Shown here piece by piece: positions 10,500 through 22,494 of a stretch of DNA of 57,707 nt. The stretch is taken from positions 5,770-63,476 of the forward strand of contig JBBHKE010002169.1 in the NCBI GenBank assembly GCA_037447655.1. The letters are read 5' to 3'. Position 1 is the stretch's first letter. Every line of letters starts with the position of its first letter. The translations under genes and the position numbers were made by a program. The notes below the pieces were generated by a model, which was not told the origin of the DNA, did no database searches, and saw nothing but the letters and a program-made list of their open reading frames with translations. This DNA comes from Zygnema cylindricum (taxonomy: Eukaryota > Streptophyta > Zygnematophyceae > Zygnematales > Zygnemataceae).

Positions 10500-12400
10500 T
10501 CAAAGGAAAAAAGTAACACGTATGAAGAAAAAAACCCCCAACATAACTAAAAATCTACGGGAAGCAACCACGTAAGTCCTCGAATCCCAAAAAAGCACGA
10601 GGAGGAAGTTCTGGAACATGCCATCGATCCATAAGAGCAATAGACGATTGAAGTAATATAGAAGCCAGCACCCGTTGTAAGGCGAAGTTAGGACTGAAAC
10701 AGAAGGGCTCCTAGGTCCTCGCCTCTCGAACGAGCACCGACCACAAGTAGGTAAAAACTTAGCGAAAGCCACACCCAAACAACAAAATATCGCGACCGCC
10801 ATCGGAATGAAGCCATCCATAGCGTCACGACGGGCATAATCTCGCTCCTTCCTTTTAGCCGCGTCACGAACGACCACTCCCACATGCCGAGCCGCTTAGT
10901 TGACGACTGTAGTTGAGGTAGGGCTCGCCAAAACAATGTCACCAAATGTACGACGCGCACCATCAAGTAATACAAGGTCAATCCGACACGAAGAAATAAT
11001 GTGAGAGACCTCCTGACAACAGAAAATCCCCCTCCAGAAGCGATACTAGTGATGGTGTCTCGAATCGTGTCGTGCGTCTTGCCCCCGTGGGAGCAACGGA
11101 GCAAATGAATCGGGTCGCGCTAAAAAACGTGGCCACGTAGCTAACAAGTGAGCCAAGCAAAGGTGGGTGAGGGAGGCCAGGCTGGAACCTACGGGCCGTC
11201 GTGAAATGAGCCGGGGTGAAACAAAGAGTGGATAAGATAGGGACAGCAAATAGCCAAGCTCTAAAGCCATGTCTGCCACAAGACAGAAACGTGCACGCGA
11301 AGAATGGGAAGAAAGCGCCTCGAGAAGCTCAAATTTAATAGCGGCAATGACCCGATCAAAAATGGATTCCTGAACACGCTCAACTAATGTCGCAACAAAA
11401 GTGGAAAAATTCAGCATGTCCTCGATAACAACCAGATTAAGAAAACGCGATGCATCCAGAATGGACCGTTAGAAGGGGAGCTCACCATCTGAAACACAAA
11501 GAACCTGATCCGCAAGAATAGGAGTGTCCCTGCCAAAAAACAAGAGACAATAGTGGAATCAATAAGGCACAAAATTCCCAAATAGGCGGCTAGAGCAACA
11601 CGCGCTATCGACAATAACCCAAAACCGCCAGCCGAGAAAGGAAGAGAGGCTTGGATGAGTGTCGTAGGCCCAAACTCGTGGTCAAAAGCTCCACGGCCCA
11701 ACAAAGTGTGGAGGGCATCCGTAAGGCGATCATGAAACGCAGAAAGTGAGGACACAAAAGATGGGGTTGGAGGGGAAGTGCGAGTAAGGTAGGAGGGTCG
11801 GTGGGGGAAACACTGTGTCAGAAGAGCAAGAAAGGTGAGGAAGGTTGTCCACGTGGGACAAATTTGTCTGAAGAGAGGAATCGAGAATTTCGTGACGTAT
11901 GGATAGGATACAAGCACTCAACCCAACACACGAATGCATTCGAAAAGACGAGGAGTCGTAAAACCAAGCGGGGGAGTGAAAGGAGGAGGAATAGAGCGTG
12001 GGGACCAAACAACACACTTAGAGGGATGGACCGAAAAAATGAGTTCGACCAAGCGAGCCTTGAAAAATTTATAGGTCGGTATAACTTAGTTTCGAAGGAC
12101 CAATAATGTGTGTGTCACCTGCAACTGAAGGGAAGAGTCAAGAAGGGCAAGTAGCTACGAAAGCTCGGAGGGCGCGTTAATGGGCTAAGGCAAACAAAGG
12201 GCCTCAAGAGGATCACCCTAACAAGTGCCAATCGTGGACAAAAGTTAGACCAAATCATCATCGGTGGAGAAACAGAGGCTACTGCTCAAAGAATAAAAAG
12301 ATCTCACAAAAGGAAATATTTGGACAATCGGGGAAGGTCCAGCCATTAGCTATGAAAAAATAGCATTCTAATCCACTGTATTAAAGACAATATAAACACC
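10500..12400 (-). pseudogene. Decayed non-LTR retrotransposon, reverse transcriptase C-terminal part
   Basis: Minus-strand fragments in shifting frames resemble the end of an early-branching LINE protein. Near 12180 there is a QQGDPLG-like remnant (GDPLEAL), and near 12010 a PSKCVVWGP block. Around 11640 is the segment QASLPFSAGGFGLLSIAR, typical of the region after the polymerase domain. Near 11090 CSHGGKTHDTIRDTI resembles the zinc-finger and helix preceding a restriction-like endonuclease. Near 10860 AAKRKERDYARRD continues that domain in another frame. Several frameshifts and stops make it non-functional. The element class is inferred from motif order; the 5' part is missing. Element C begins about 110 bp to the right. 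Confidence 0.65.
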
Positions 12401-12509
12401 CACCTGGAGTACTAACCAATCCGTATGGGCATATAACAAAGATCAGATCCCGTGGACCACGGACTCACAACCCCCACGGGTTTCCACTCCGAACTGATGA
12501 GGAGAGAAA

Positions 12510-13510
12510 TGTTAAATTAATTAGTTTTTAGGTATTTTATATGTCTAAATTTAGAGGCACGACGAAAGAAAAAGCAGAGGCAGGTTGCCTCCACCTTCTA
12601 TATCTAGCCCCCACATTTGTTGTAGTCACTGAAGGTAGAGACACTGGTGGAGCCATGGTTGCCTGTGCTCCTTAGACAGGTCAAAAGAAGTGACACCAAT
12701 CACCTCTAACAAAAAGGTTGAGTCCGACAGGACTCGAACTTCCGACCAGCAGAGCGAGGCGTAGCCGTCAGCTTTAGCCAATCTTTTGATGAAGTTCGTT
12801 AGAGTACATGGGGTATAATTACTATTTTGAGACGTAAATGTTCAGCAATTCGATTAACGGAATTACGGATAATGAACATAGAAATAGATTGGTTATAATA
12901 CAAACGCGAACTAGAACAAAACATATTTACCGGATATCTATTTTGGACGGCTAACATTCAAAGCGGGTTCCGATCCTACTGCCTGCACCATCACTGAGAT
13001 CCCGGAATAGCTGCTTTGGCGATTTTTGGGCGTGACATGACCTAGCGCCACCAGGGAATTAACATTGGAAAGCGGGAATCTCGGAGAGCATGAGGACGAG
13101 TCTGGGGGAGACAGGCGTCTACTCAATGGCCGAGTCGTACACAGATCGTACATGAGGTACACCGGCCATAGTACCTTTCTATACTATACAGTCTTTTGAT
13201 TGGTTTGTATAGCAGTAGATAGGAGTTGTGAGAGGGGTGCAAGACTTAGAGGATTAAGGTGGTAGCCGCCTCTCTCCCAACAAGCTAGTACATATTTTGG
13301 CATCTTTGCCACTTGATAATTATTCGGTTAGTTAGCCATTTTTTGTGATTCGTTTTGCTGTGGACTTCGGGGAGTCGAAACTGCACAAGGTGCAATCAGA
13401 TCTGTCACATGTCTGCTTAGGTAGCAAAGATCTAAGTTGAAAGTGGGATAGTCAAAATCTATGTAGAGGCTTCCTGAATTCTGTGGCCTAATGGGGGACA
13501 CAAAATTACA
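12510..13510 (+). repeat. 5' LTR of element C
   Basis: Starts TGTTAAATTAATTAG and ends AAATTACA, homologous to the LTRs at 8299-9304 and 16084-17092. ATG at 13491 lies 20 nt from the end and opens the gag frame. A tRNA-like block lies on the minus strand at about 12721-12785. Confidence 0.85.
12721..12785 (-). other. tRNA-like module, antisense in LTR C
   Basis: On the minus strand GATTGGCTAAAGC (A-box-like) is followed by GGAAGTTCGAGTCC (B-box-like), about 25 nt apart. Same position and orientation relative to the LTR as in the solo LTR and LTR E. Confidence 0.6.
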
Positions 13511-16083
13511 GGTTATGGGCCCACCCTCTAGAGTACCCATCTTCAACAAATCTCGGTTCATCTATTGGGAAGCAATAATGGTAGGGACTTTGTGCGAAGA
13601 ACGATACTGGGGTATCGCCAGTGGACAAGTAAAACGTCCATCTTAAGGAATCCCACCGGGGTTTGGTGGAGTGAGGTTTTCTGTAGCGGCATTTGCTCCA
13701 ACGGAGGAGGCACACAGTGGGGACAACAGTGTGTCTGAAAAGGGGAAAGGGAAGGAGACACCTCTTACTCCTATCACCACGGTAAATGAAGCGGTGTCCG
13801 GCAAGACCGAGGAAAATGATATTCAAATGTGGGAATACATAAACATGGCTGCCAGAAACTTCATTCTGAGGCATCTTACTCAAGCTTTGGCGACCTCTCA
13901 TCTCCACATTTTTAAGGCCGAGGAGTTGTGGGAGACCTTAGTGGAGATCTATAGAGCCTGTACCATTGAAGAGCTTTAGTTGGCTGAGCAAAGATGAGGA
14001 GAGTATAGTTACAAAGGGGAAATATGTTAGACTATTGCAATGACCTCTCTTGTTTGTATACGGATATAGAATGTGCCGGGTGGACCGGTACAATAAAGAT
14101 CAAAGTCAACACCCTCATCATGAAACTGCCTAATGAATTTGAGAAAATAGTGTACCGAAGGCAGGAAATGGATGACAGTTTTTGGAAGTGGAACACAATG
14201 GTCCAAATGATACTTGTGCAGGAGAACACTATCGAGATTCGGAGAGGAGGAAAGAGCGTGCAAGCTCTAGCAGACGGAACGGACCGGTGGGGGAAGGATT
14301 CAAGGAAGCTATACGGCAGCTTCAAGGGAGAGAAAGATCAAACGGGAGAACCGAGGCCTCCTAAAGGCCTTTGTCATTTCTACAAAATGTCGGGACACTT
14401 TATAGCTGATTGTACCAAATTATTAGAGCTGAGGATCTAAAAAAACCGTGAAGGAGGGCTCTTCGAAGGAAAGAAGAAGGCACTTGTGGTCACACAGGTG
14501 AAAGGGGAGACCGAGGAGGATGAGTCCTCTAAGGAGGAAGACGGAGAGCTTCTCCTTGATGAAAAGCGCGAGGAAAAGGAGATCCCTCGAAGGCAAAAGT
14601 GTGCCTTTGGAGCCATTCGGGAGCCTCCACATGAAGGATGGATCATCGACTTAGGAGCGTCCATGCAAATCTGTCGTGACAAGCACCTCTTTACCAAGCC
14701 CAGGAAGATTCCAACTATAGAGATATAGTACAATGATGGGAGAGTAGTTATGACAGATCTAGTTAGATCGGTAGATCTAAAGGTCTTAGTTGAGGGTAAT
14801 ACTTCTTTTCTCACCTTCTTAGATGTGCTCTATATTCCTCAGCTGAGCAAAAACCTTGTGTCTACGTCAGTGTTAGATGATAAGGAATCTGAAACCTTTA
14901 CTCAAAAGCGAGTCTTTACAACTAAATATGGGAATGAAGTTTACTTCACAACAAACAAAGGTAGCCAAGGAATGTTTAGGCTTAACCTGAGTAATGAAAA
15001 GAAGAATGTTTACTATGTTGGTGTCCCACACTTGATGATTTGGCATAAGCAGTTGGGGCATGTGCACTTTGATATGCTGAAAAAAATGAAAAAGCTTGGT
15101 GTAGTTGAAGGTATTCAGTTTGGGGATCATGAAATGGTGGATGATTGTAGTAGCTCTGCCCAAGGTAAGGCACACAGACGCCCTTTTCCCAAAACTGCCA
15201 CATATAGAGGTTAGAAATTGCTAGATCTGGTACACACAAATATCTGGGGACCAGCAAAAGTGCCTTCGGTAGGAGGTAAGAGGTTCATGATGACAATTAA
15301 TGATGACTGGTCCAGATACTCTAGAGTGTACTTCCTAAAAAAGAAGTCTAAAGCACCTACTTACTTCAAAGAATATAAAGCATGGAGTGAGAAGTTACAA
15401 GGAACCCCCATTAAGAGAAAAAGGAGTGACAACGGGGGAGAATACACCTCTAACCAGTTTGAGGAATATCTAAGGGATGAGGGAGTTCAACATCAAAAAA
15501 CTGTACCTTATAATGCAGAACAGAATGGGGTAGCTGAGAGGTTGAACCAGACTGTAGGAGAGAGTGTATGTAGTATGTTGGCAGACAAAAGGATAGGAAA
15601 AATATTTTGGGCTGAAGCCATGAATTGTGCTAACTACATTAAGAATCGAGTCGTTACCTCAACAGTGAACGGAATGACACCCTATAAGAGATAGACTAGA
15701 AGGAAACCAAATATCTCTCATCTGAAAGTATTTGGTAGTCAAGTTTACAATCTTGACACAGATAGGAAAAACTGGAAACTAGATGCTAAAGGGAAACCGA
15801 GATATTTTGTAGGATATGATGATGATGTTAAGGGATATAGAGTCTATGACTTAGCCAAACAAGATATCATTTTGGTAAAACATGTAGTTGTCCTGGATGA
15901 AGGGAAGTTATTTGATCCTTTGACGAAGTCATTTGACGAAGGAGTAGCAAGAGGCTGCAAGAAAGACAAAACACTCACAAGATAACTAAGCTGTCCCACC
16001 TTGATGAACCTCAACGATATTCTAAGGCAATGGACAATTTGAAGAAGAACGGATGGGTTAGAGCCATAAATGATGAGATGGCA
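13491..16083 (+). pseudogene. Gag-protease-integrase remnant of element C
   Basis: The frame opens with MGDTKLQVMGP from the LTR through the primer-binding site. Gag follows (13533-14440), with a frameshift between 13979 and 14024 and a knuckle remnant CHFYKMSGHFIADC, in which the second Cys has become Tyr. Protease shows IIDLGAS near 14645, with Leu in place of the active-site Ser. Integrase runs about 15040-15700 and retains NGVAERLN. Stops occur near 13645 and at 13977, 14438, 14726, 15212 and 15692. The linker before reverse transcriptase has lost roughly 70 codons relative to D. Homology to D is seen along the whole length. Confidence 0.85.
13511..13525 (+). other. Primer-binding site of C (half-tRNA type)
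   Basis: GGTTATGGGCCCACC, 15 of 15 bases complementary to the anticodon arm of plant initiator tRNA-Met as I recall its sequence. Identical to the sites of D and F. Confidence 0.85.
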
Positions 16084-17092
16084 TGCAATTCTGTGTCCTC
16101 CATTGGACTACAGAATTCTGGAAGCTTCTAGATAGTCTCTAAGTAACCCACTTCCAATGGCAACCACAACAGCTTTAGCAAACAAGTAAAGAATTTGACT
16201 ACACCTCTGTGCAGCCTAGACTCCCTTGAGTGCGTAAGAAAAAGAATCACTCAAAATGCCCAACTAGGCGATAAGTTATGAGCCGGCAAAAATGCCTATT
16301 TTATACAAAGCTCTCTTAGAGAGAGGTGACTACTTACCAAATATTCCTAAGTCCTAAATCCCTCTCACAACCCCTATCTACTGAAGTACGAACCAATCAC
16401 ATGACTGTAAAGTACAGAAAGGTATTACGGCCGATGTCTTTTTTGTACGGCCTGTGTATGACAAGGCCACTGAGTGGACGCGTGTCACTTTTCCACTCGT
16501 CCGTATGTTCCCCGAAATTCGTGCGACTGAATGTCATCCTTCCACGCGGCGCTAGGTCATGCCACGTCGATAAACGCCAAAGTGATCATTCCGCGATCTC
16601 GGCAGTGATGTATGCCGTCGATTGAATCCGACATTAAATGTTAGCCGTCGAAAAAAAATGTCCGATTCATTTGTTTCGTGAGAAATGACGTTTGCACTGA
16701 AAATTTAACTGCTTCTATGTTCCTTTGTTTACATTTCAGTTAGTCGGTTCACAAGACCACGTATGACCTTAAATACAATTCAAACCTTATGTAACTTAAC
16801 GGAGTTCTACAACAGACTGGTTAGAGCTACTAGCTACGCCGTACTCTACTGGTTGGACGTTCGAGTCCTGCTGGACTCAACCTTTTGTTGAGAGTGACAT
16901 TAGTCACTCTTTAGTTGTACATGCCAAACTAAGGCAGCCATGGCTCAACCACCCTCTTTATCCTTCAGTGACTACAACAAGTATGGGAGCTAGAGAGAGG
17001 AGGAGGAGGCAGGCTGTCCGCCCTTTCTTTTTCCTTTTTATACTAACATATTTATACCTACAAAATACTCTATAAATCTATTAATTTCAACA
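16084..17092 (-). repeat. 3' LTR of element E
   Basis: Begins (sense) TGTTGAAATTAATAG and ends with ATG plus 17 nt encoding MEDTEL (16103 down to 16084). A TATA-like GTATAAAATAGG lies on the sense strand near 16300. A tRNA-like block (GACTGGTTAGAGC ... GGACGTTCGAGTCC) lies on the plus strand at 16815-16878. Confidence 0.85.
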
Positions 17093-17105
17093 CTCCCCTT
17101 ATTTT

Positions 17106-17850
17106 TTAGTGTAATTTAAACTTCAGTTTTAGTCCACATTTTTCTCTACAATATTTTAATTTGAGAGAGAGCACTGGTTTTGTCATCATATCAGCCACCA
17201 TTTCCTCATCAGGTCTATATACAAAATTCACAATCTTATTCTCAATTTTTTCCCTCACAAAACTCAATCTTATGTCCATTTGCTTAGCTTTGAAATGATG
17301 TTTTGGACTAGATGCAATTGCAATGGCAGCTTGATTATTGCAAAACACTTCATGCACTCCCTCTTTCATATACACCAATTTTTGCAACAACGATTTGAAC
17401 CACATTAACTCTTTCACAGCAGAAAAAGAGGCCATGTACTCAGCCTCCATAGTAGACTGAGCAGCCACCTTTTGTTGCTTGCTGCCCCAACAACAAGCAC
17501 CTTCCCCCACATACACAACATACCCAGAAGTGCATCTTCTCATAGGTGCATCTCGATAACTAGCATCACTCCAGCTCCCCTCCCAAATGCAACCATATCT
17601 CTCTAGTTCCTACCAGATTTTACATGACTCTCTTGGGTGCCTCCCAATCTCTCTTCCTAGGATCGTTAAGACTCATACTCAAGACTCCTAGTGCTGCCGG
17701 TAGGTCCGGCCTTGTACAGTTCATAGAGTAGATCAAACTTCATGCGACCTATCTATAAGGAATAGACTTTATAAAAACTCTCTCCTCTGGACTCATCTGA
17801 TCATCTAAGAGTATCACTCCACCATCTACACTCCCATCACTGTCAAGCTC
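17106..17850 (-). pseudogene. RNase H domain end of pol, element E
   Basis: An open stretch of 145 codons (17543-17106) matches the C-terminal RNase H of D: TSGYVVYVGEG, STMEAEYMAS, HHFKAKQMDIRL, MVADMMTKP. The catalytic CDNQ of D reads CNNQ here, so a metal-binding Asp is replaced by Asn. Upstream to about 17850 the homology continues (YRQV-like and KRV-like blocks) but frames are broken. The rest of pol is absent. Confidence 0.85.
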
Positions 17851-18885
17851 GTATGCTTTTCAAGCATACCTTAATATCACCAAGGATTTCCGGGCCCTTT
17901 TTACCCTGTACGGTCTTTGGAGTACGGAAGAGTGAGTGCACAAAGCCAGACGAGATCCTTGAATTTCCTAAACTAAGTGGAACGCACTTTATTTCACGCT
18001 TGATGGAGGCCGAACGACAAAGTTCTACCGTCTCAAAAATAACAACTTTTTTCCTTGAGTGTAGTACAGATTGTTTTGTCTTGGGTCAGTTCCATTACAC
18101 TTGCTTGCCGCTCATTGGTGGATAGCGTAGCTTTGAATTTTTGACCTGCAATTTGACAAACTTTGATGTATAAGGCTCTTGGGGTCGAAGGAGACATGTT
18201 GCTTTTCAATACTGTCTCCCGTGAAAACCCTTAGAAATTCCAACAAACCTTCTTTTGGAGAATCTTTGTTCTGTTGTGACTCTGTTGCCATCTTGGTTTT
18301 GGATTTGTCTTTTGTGGAAATCAAAGTCCGGCCGGGTAGTTGGGACTATCTTCCTTTTGGGTGATTTTGGACTTTTTGTTGTTTGGAACCGAGAAGAGTC
18401 TGGTCGGTCCCGAGCTGTGGGCACCGAAGGCTGAAGGAGTACCATACCTACCTCCGATACTCTCAAGAGAAGGGTCGCATTTTTCTCATTGTCATCGTAA
18501 TTTGCTGGGGTATGTTCAGCTTGCTTCGCTATATTTTACAATTTCTATCTTTTATTCACTTTTCTAGGGCAAGGTGATATTGTTAAATCTGGAAAGCCAA
18601 TCATCTTTATTTATATATATCTAAGTGGTAGTGCATTTGTGTCTTTAATTCGATTTCTCATTTTCTTTGGGAGTGATCGTTTTCGAGTAAATTGAAACCC
18701 CTAGGATCAGAACAGTGGGTTTTGAGGGAACAAGTGCGATAGACTTCCCGTGGAGGAAGCACAGTAATGAAAAGCCACTTGTTTGCTTGGATTAGAGGGG
18801 ATAGGAGCTTTAACTTTGGAAGCTCTTTTTTTGGAAGTGAGCTCTAGTGACCTTCATTAGTCTTTCTCTCGTTACCTCTGTCATC
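17851..18885. other. Intergenic DNA without a supported gene
   Basis: Short frames only; no domain, RNA gene or repeat was recognised. Confidence 0.5.
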
Positions 18886-21612
18886 ATGGAGGGAGGAGGG
18901 ACTCCGGATAGCGCATCCGGTGAGTAGGGTTGGCAAGAGAGGCCCGTACGAAGGGACATTCTCAGAGGTCCGAGGAGTCTCAACCCATGGAGATTGTCTT
19001 TGATTCTCCAACCAAGGAACCGGCCGGTGTTTCTTCTCCTCCTCCTCCTCCCAGTCTTACTCTCGAACATTACCCTTCCTTTGCGGAGGCCGCTAGGGTC
19101 TATGGTGAGGAAAAGAAAGAAGCCTGGGCTTAGGCGCAAAAAAGGAACTGAGTGTCTTTTAGGGCCCGGCCAGAGCGGCAGGCGCAGAGGGAGCCCTATC
19201 CGGGCCCTTTTCCGGAGGTCGGGCTTCACACTAGATCCAAGATTCCTTGTGCCGAGATCCAAATTGACCGCGCGGTTTTGACTAATCCACGTCACCCAGG
19301 TCGTAAGGAACTCCTTGCCCATCATGACCTCCATGAGCTGAAGGTGAAGAAAGAGTTGGTATAGAGAGTGGCTCGGACTTATCAAGTCAGAGTGGTTAGA
19401 CCTGTTGGAGGGGTGGTGGAGATTTTGAGCAGTTCCTCCGAGAGCGGCTCTTCACAGTCGGTGCATGATCGGTCACATAGAGCTCCGTATTCTCGCCCTC
19501 CCCTATCTTTCTCTTAGGACACTGCAGCCAGCAAACCCTCCCAGGGGCGCACCTCTTCACGGCCTCGTGGAGGAGAAGGGGGTCTCGAGATGGAAGCACG
19601 AGTTCTATTGAGGGGAAAGAGATTTCACCACCGGGACAGCAAGGAAAGATTTGCACCCATTCCCAAAGAGGAGACGTCCCCAACTCATGTGTCAGCCTCA
19701 ACCGAGAGACCTGCTCCTACAACAACTCGGGTCCGCCCTGCCGAAGTGCTCTGGCGATCCAAACTGACCAATCCAAAGGTTATGGGTACGGGACTAGAAA
19801 ATTTGTCTAAGGGATGGTGGCGGACCAGACCGAATGATCCGGAAATTCTGGGGATATGGATAGCGGATCTCACCAAAGTTGTCGAAAAGGCCAAGGAACT
19901 AGTGGAGGTCCTAAAATCCTAAGGACAGGCTACGGAGGGGGCTAGACCTACCATTGTAGATTGGGAGGCCTTAGAGGTAGAAAGGCGAAAGGTATGGGAA
20001 CAAGAATTGATGCTTATTTGGGAAGCTCAGCATAGGACAAGTGGGATTCTCAGCGGGCGGATCCCTCCCCCACTTGAGACCGGGCCGCAATCCGAAGCGC
20101 CATCTCCTAGGACTTCTCCTCTCGCAACCACACAGGCCAACGTTCCTTTCTCACAACCTCGCCAAAAGCCTCCTCTTCAGCAAGAAGAGCAGGAAACCAG
20201 AGGACCTAACACGAGGGGTTTGGGTGCAGATTTACCTAATGAGTTTGCTGTTGATCCCCGGGAAGAGCCAACCTTGGTCGCGGTAGAGGTGTCCTCGGCC
20301 GTGGAGGCTTTGGTGAAATTACGATCGGACGAGAGGATTCACATTCCTTTAAGGCAGTCAACACCCCCTTCTCCACCTCCAAGAGCATCGCCAGATCTTC
20401 CATCTTCTCCTCCTCTTTTCTCTCACTCCCCGGGTCTTACCACACAGCCCCAAGACTGCCTTTTGCCATCCATTTCTCCCGCTGCAGCAGTCCGTAGGTC
20501 TTCGGAGCAGCCAGTATTACCTTACCAGCACGTCCTCGTCTACTCACCTCCTCACCGGTGCTCCCCATCTTCCAGCTCCGGAACTCCTCCTTTTGAGACC
20601 TTCGGAGGCAATGAAGGAGACAAACACCTTTCAAGAGACAGACACCTTCTCCTCAAAGCCTCCAATCATCCCCTTCTCCGCCACCAACCCTTCCCTAAGG
20701 ACCTTGACTACGCCTCCACATCCCATCAATGGATCAGGTTCTTTGCGAAGAATAATGCTCTCCTGGATATAGAGGAGTAGTGGGGAATCTCCTTCCTCCA
20801 ACCATATTTTCAGGCGCAGGTACTCCCTCTTTGGGAGGGGGATCCACACATATCAGAGCAGCACCTTTTACCAGAGGAGGACAGCGTTCTGGTCCCAAGG
20901 AATAGGGTACAAGAGTCATCTCACCAGCTCAATTTGTTAGTCCCACCGGGCCTTCCTCTTCCCATTTCACCAATTCTTCAGAGGAAGAAAAATAAATGGG
21001 GAACATCCGGATCTTTACAGGAGATAGCTTGGGGATAGCATTTTCGGATTTCGAGTTGTTGTAGAAATCTTTCACACAATCCAAAATTAACAAGTACAGG
21101 GGAGGCGCCACCCCGGATGACTTCGAGACAACCCTTTTCCCAATGATGGTCAACTAACTTTCTAAAGGGGCGTTGGCAGATTACAGAGAGCGACAACCAC
21201 TCTTGATGGCTTTCAGTATCAAAATCTCAGATCGAGCTCTCGAGGTTGTTGTTTTACAAGCGAAAGCTGACTCGACTGCAGCGGCTGCAACACCTATGAC
21301 TGCTACCTTCACATATGACATGAAACTACAGGCACAAGGGAGAGCCTTTGTTTACCAGCTACTAGCCATTCAGGCGGCCCGGGCGGCAACTTGCATCGTT
21401 GCCAACCACAACCCTTGTACTACTCTGCTGAATATTTGGAGGCCCCTCTCCATCGAGAAGAACGAGTCTGCAATCAAGGAATTCAGGGAATTCCGTTGTT
21501 TGAAGAATAAGACTCCGCATAACCTTTTTAACAGACTCTCCAGCCTTTGTCAGAAAAAACAAAGCTTTCCACTATTGATCTTCTGGCGATTGCGACCAAA
21601 TATTTCATTGTA
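18886..21612 (+). pseudogene. Decayed long reading frame, gag-like, family unknown
   Basis: Open segments at 18930-19133, 19152-19364, 19590-19922 and 20007-20780 share one frame and are separated only by stops (19131, 19362, 19920, 20778). A final 146-codon segment at 21173-21613 lies in another frame. Together they look like one ancestral protein of about 900 residues. The N-terminal and middle parts are rich in Pro, Ser and Glu. The last part (AQGRAFVYQLLAIQAARAAT, then NPCTTLLNIWRPLSIEKNES) has the helical character of a retroelement capsid domain, but I cannot name the family. No zinc knuckle or polymerase follows, because an LTR fragment starts at 21609. A decayed host gene is the alternative. 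Confidence 0.45.
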
Positions 21613-22256
21613 GAAATTAATGGTTTTAACGTATTTTCTAGGTCTGAATAGAAATAAAGAAGCCGAGGTAGTCTACCTCTAACTTCTCTCTCCAAACTCT
21701 CAAACTTGTCGCAGTCACTGAGAAATTGGAGAGGAAGTTAGAGCCATGGCTACCTAGGCTGTCCTGAGGTTTCTGGGAAATTTATACTAGTTAGGGGATT
21801 ATTTACTAAAAGGTATATGCCGGCCACAGGATTTGATCCTGGTACCTGCCGGCCGACAGATAGTAAATAGCTGGTAGCCTTAGCCGTTAAGTCTTGAAGT
21901 AGTCTTACGCATTGTATAGTACGATAATTAATTAAACAATAATTCGTAGGATATATCATTTAACTATAATTGTTAACGGGATACATAGATCTTGTATGTA
22001 AAAGTACGAATTGCGGTACGGATAAGAAATCAATACCGCGCATAGATTTCGTAAGCGAAACAAATACCGCGCATGTATTTATTACGGCTACGATCAAATA
22101 CGAGTTTAATCAGACGGCCGGAATTAGCGCCAAAATCGCGGAAGAAGAATTCGGCGGTTTGTGGGCATCGCCACATCGGATGACACGTGGCGATGTTACA
22201 TTGGAGCGCGGCATCTCCGAGGATTAAAGGAGCGAATCCGGACATACCACGTGTCG
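21609..22256 (+). mobile_element. LTR fragment related to element D
   Basis: Starts TGTAGAAATTAATGG and follows the D LTR for about 648 bp with clear divergence, up to the assembly gap. It contains a tRNA-like block on the minus strand (about 21818-21897): AACGGCTAAGGCTACC and a T-arm-like CCAGGATCAAATCCTG, whose five-base stem is nearly perfect. The rest of the LTR is not seen beyond the gap. Confidence 0.85.
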
Positions 22257-22266
22257 NNNNNNNNNN
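22257..22266. other. Assembly gap (10 N)
   Basis: Ten N bases; true length unknown. Sequence on the two sides does not continue the same LTR, so linkage across the gap is uncertain. Confidence 0.99.
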
Positions 22267-22494
22267 AACTGTACCGGATTAGAGAATACGGTATCGAGTA
22301 ACTGTTTACTATGTGATATTATCTCATGTAGTAAAAGAAACATAAGTCGGTATAGGTAGGATATGTAGAACGAACGTAGAGATCAAGGACAGTGACGTTG
22401 AAATGGGTCGAACAATTGTTGGACGGAAGGAGGAAACTCCTAATGTAGTTTCGGAAACGAGAGATGGTTTCTTTATCTTTTATCTAAGAAAAAC

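Larger units (their letters stand above)
12510..16083 (+). mobile_element. Copia retrotransposon C, 3' part missing
   Basis: A 1001-bp 5' LTR (12510-13510), a primer-binding site and a decayed gag-protease-integrase region homologous to element D. The element stops abruptly at 16083 within the N-terminal edge of the reverse transcriptase, exactly where the LTR of element E begins. E therefore inserted into C and the rest was later lost or lies outside the window. Confidence 0.9.
16084..17850 (-). mobile_element. Copia retrotransposon E, 3' end only
   Basis: The minus-strand 3' LTR (16084-17092, 1009 bp) is followed to the right by a polypurine tract (AAAAAATAAGGGGAG on the minus strand, 17093-17107) and the RNase H end of pol. 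Homology to D ends near 17850, so the remainder is deleted. Inserted into element C. Confidence 0.85.

Noticed and set aside
10191-12106. Several hydrophobic or arginine-rich ORFs on both strands
   Set aside because: They are shadows of the decayed LINE frames on the minus strand.
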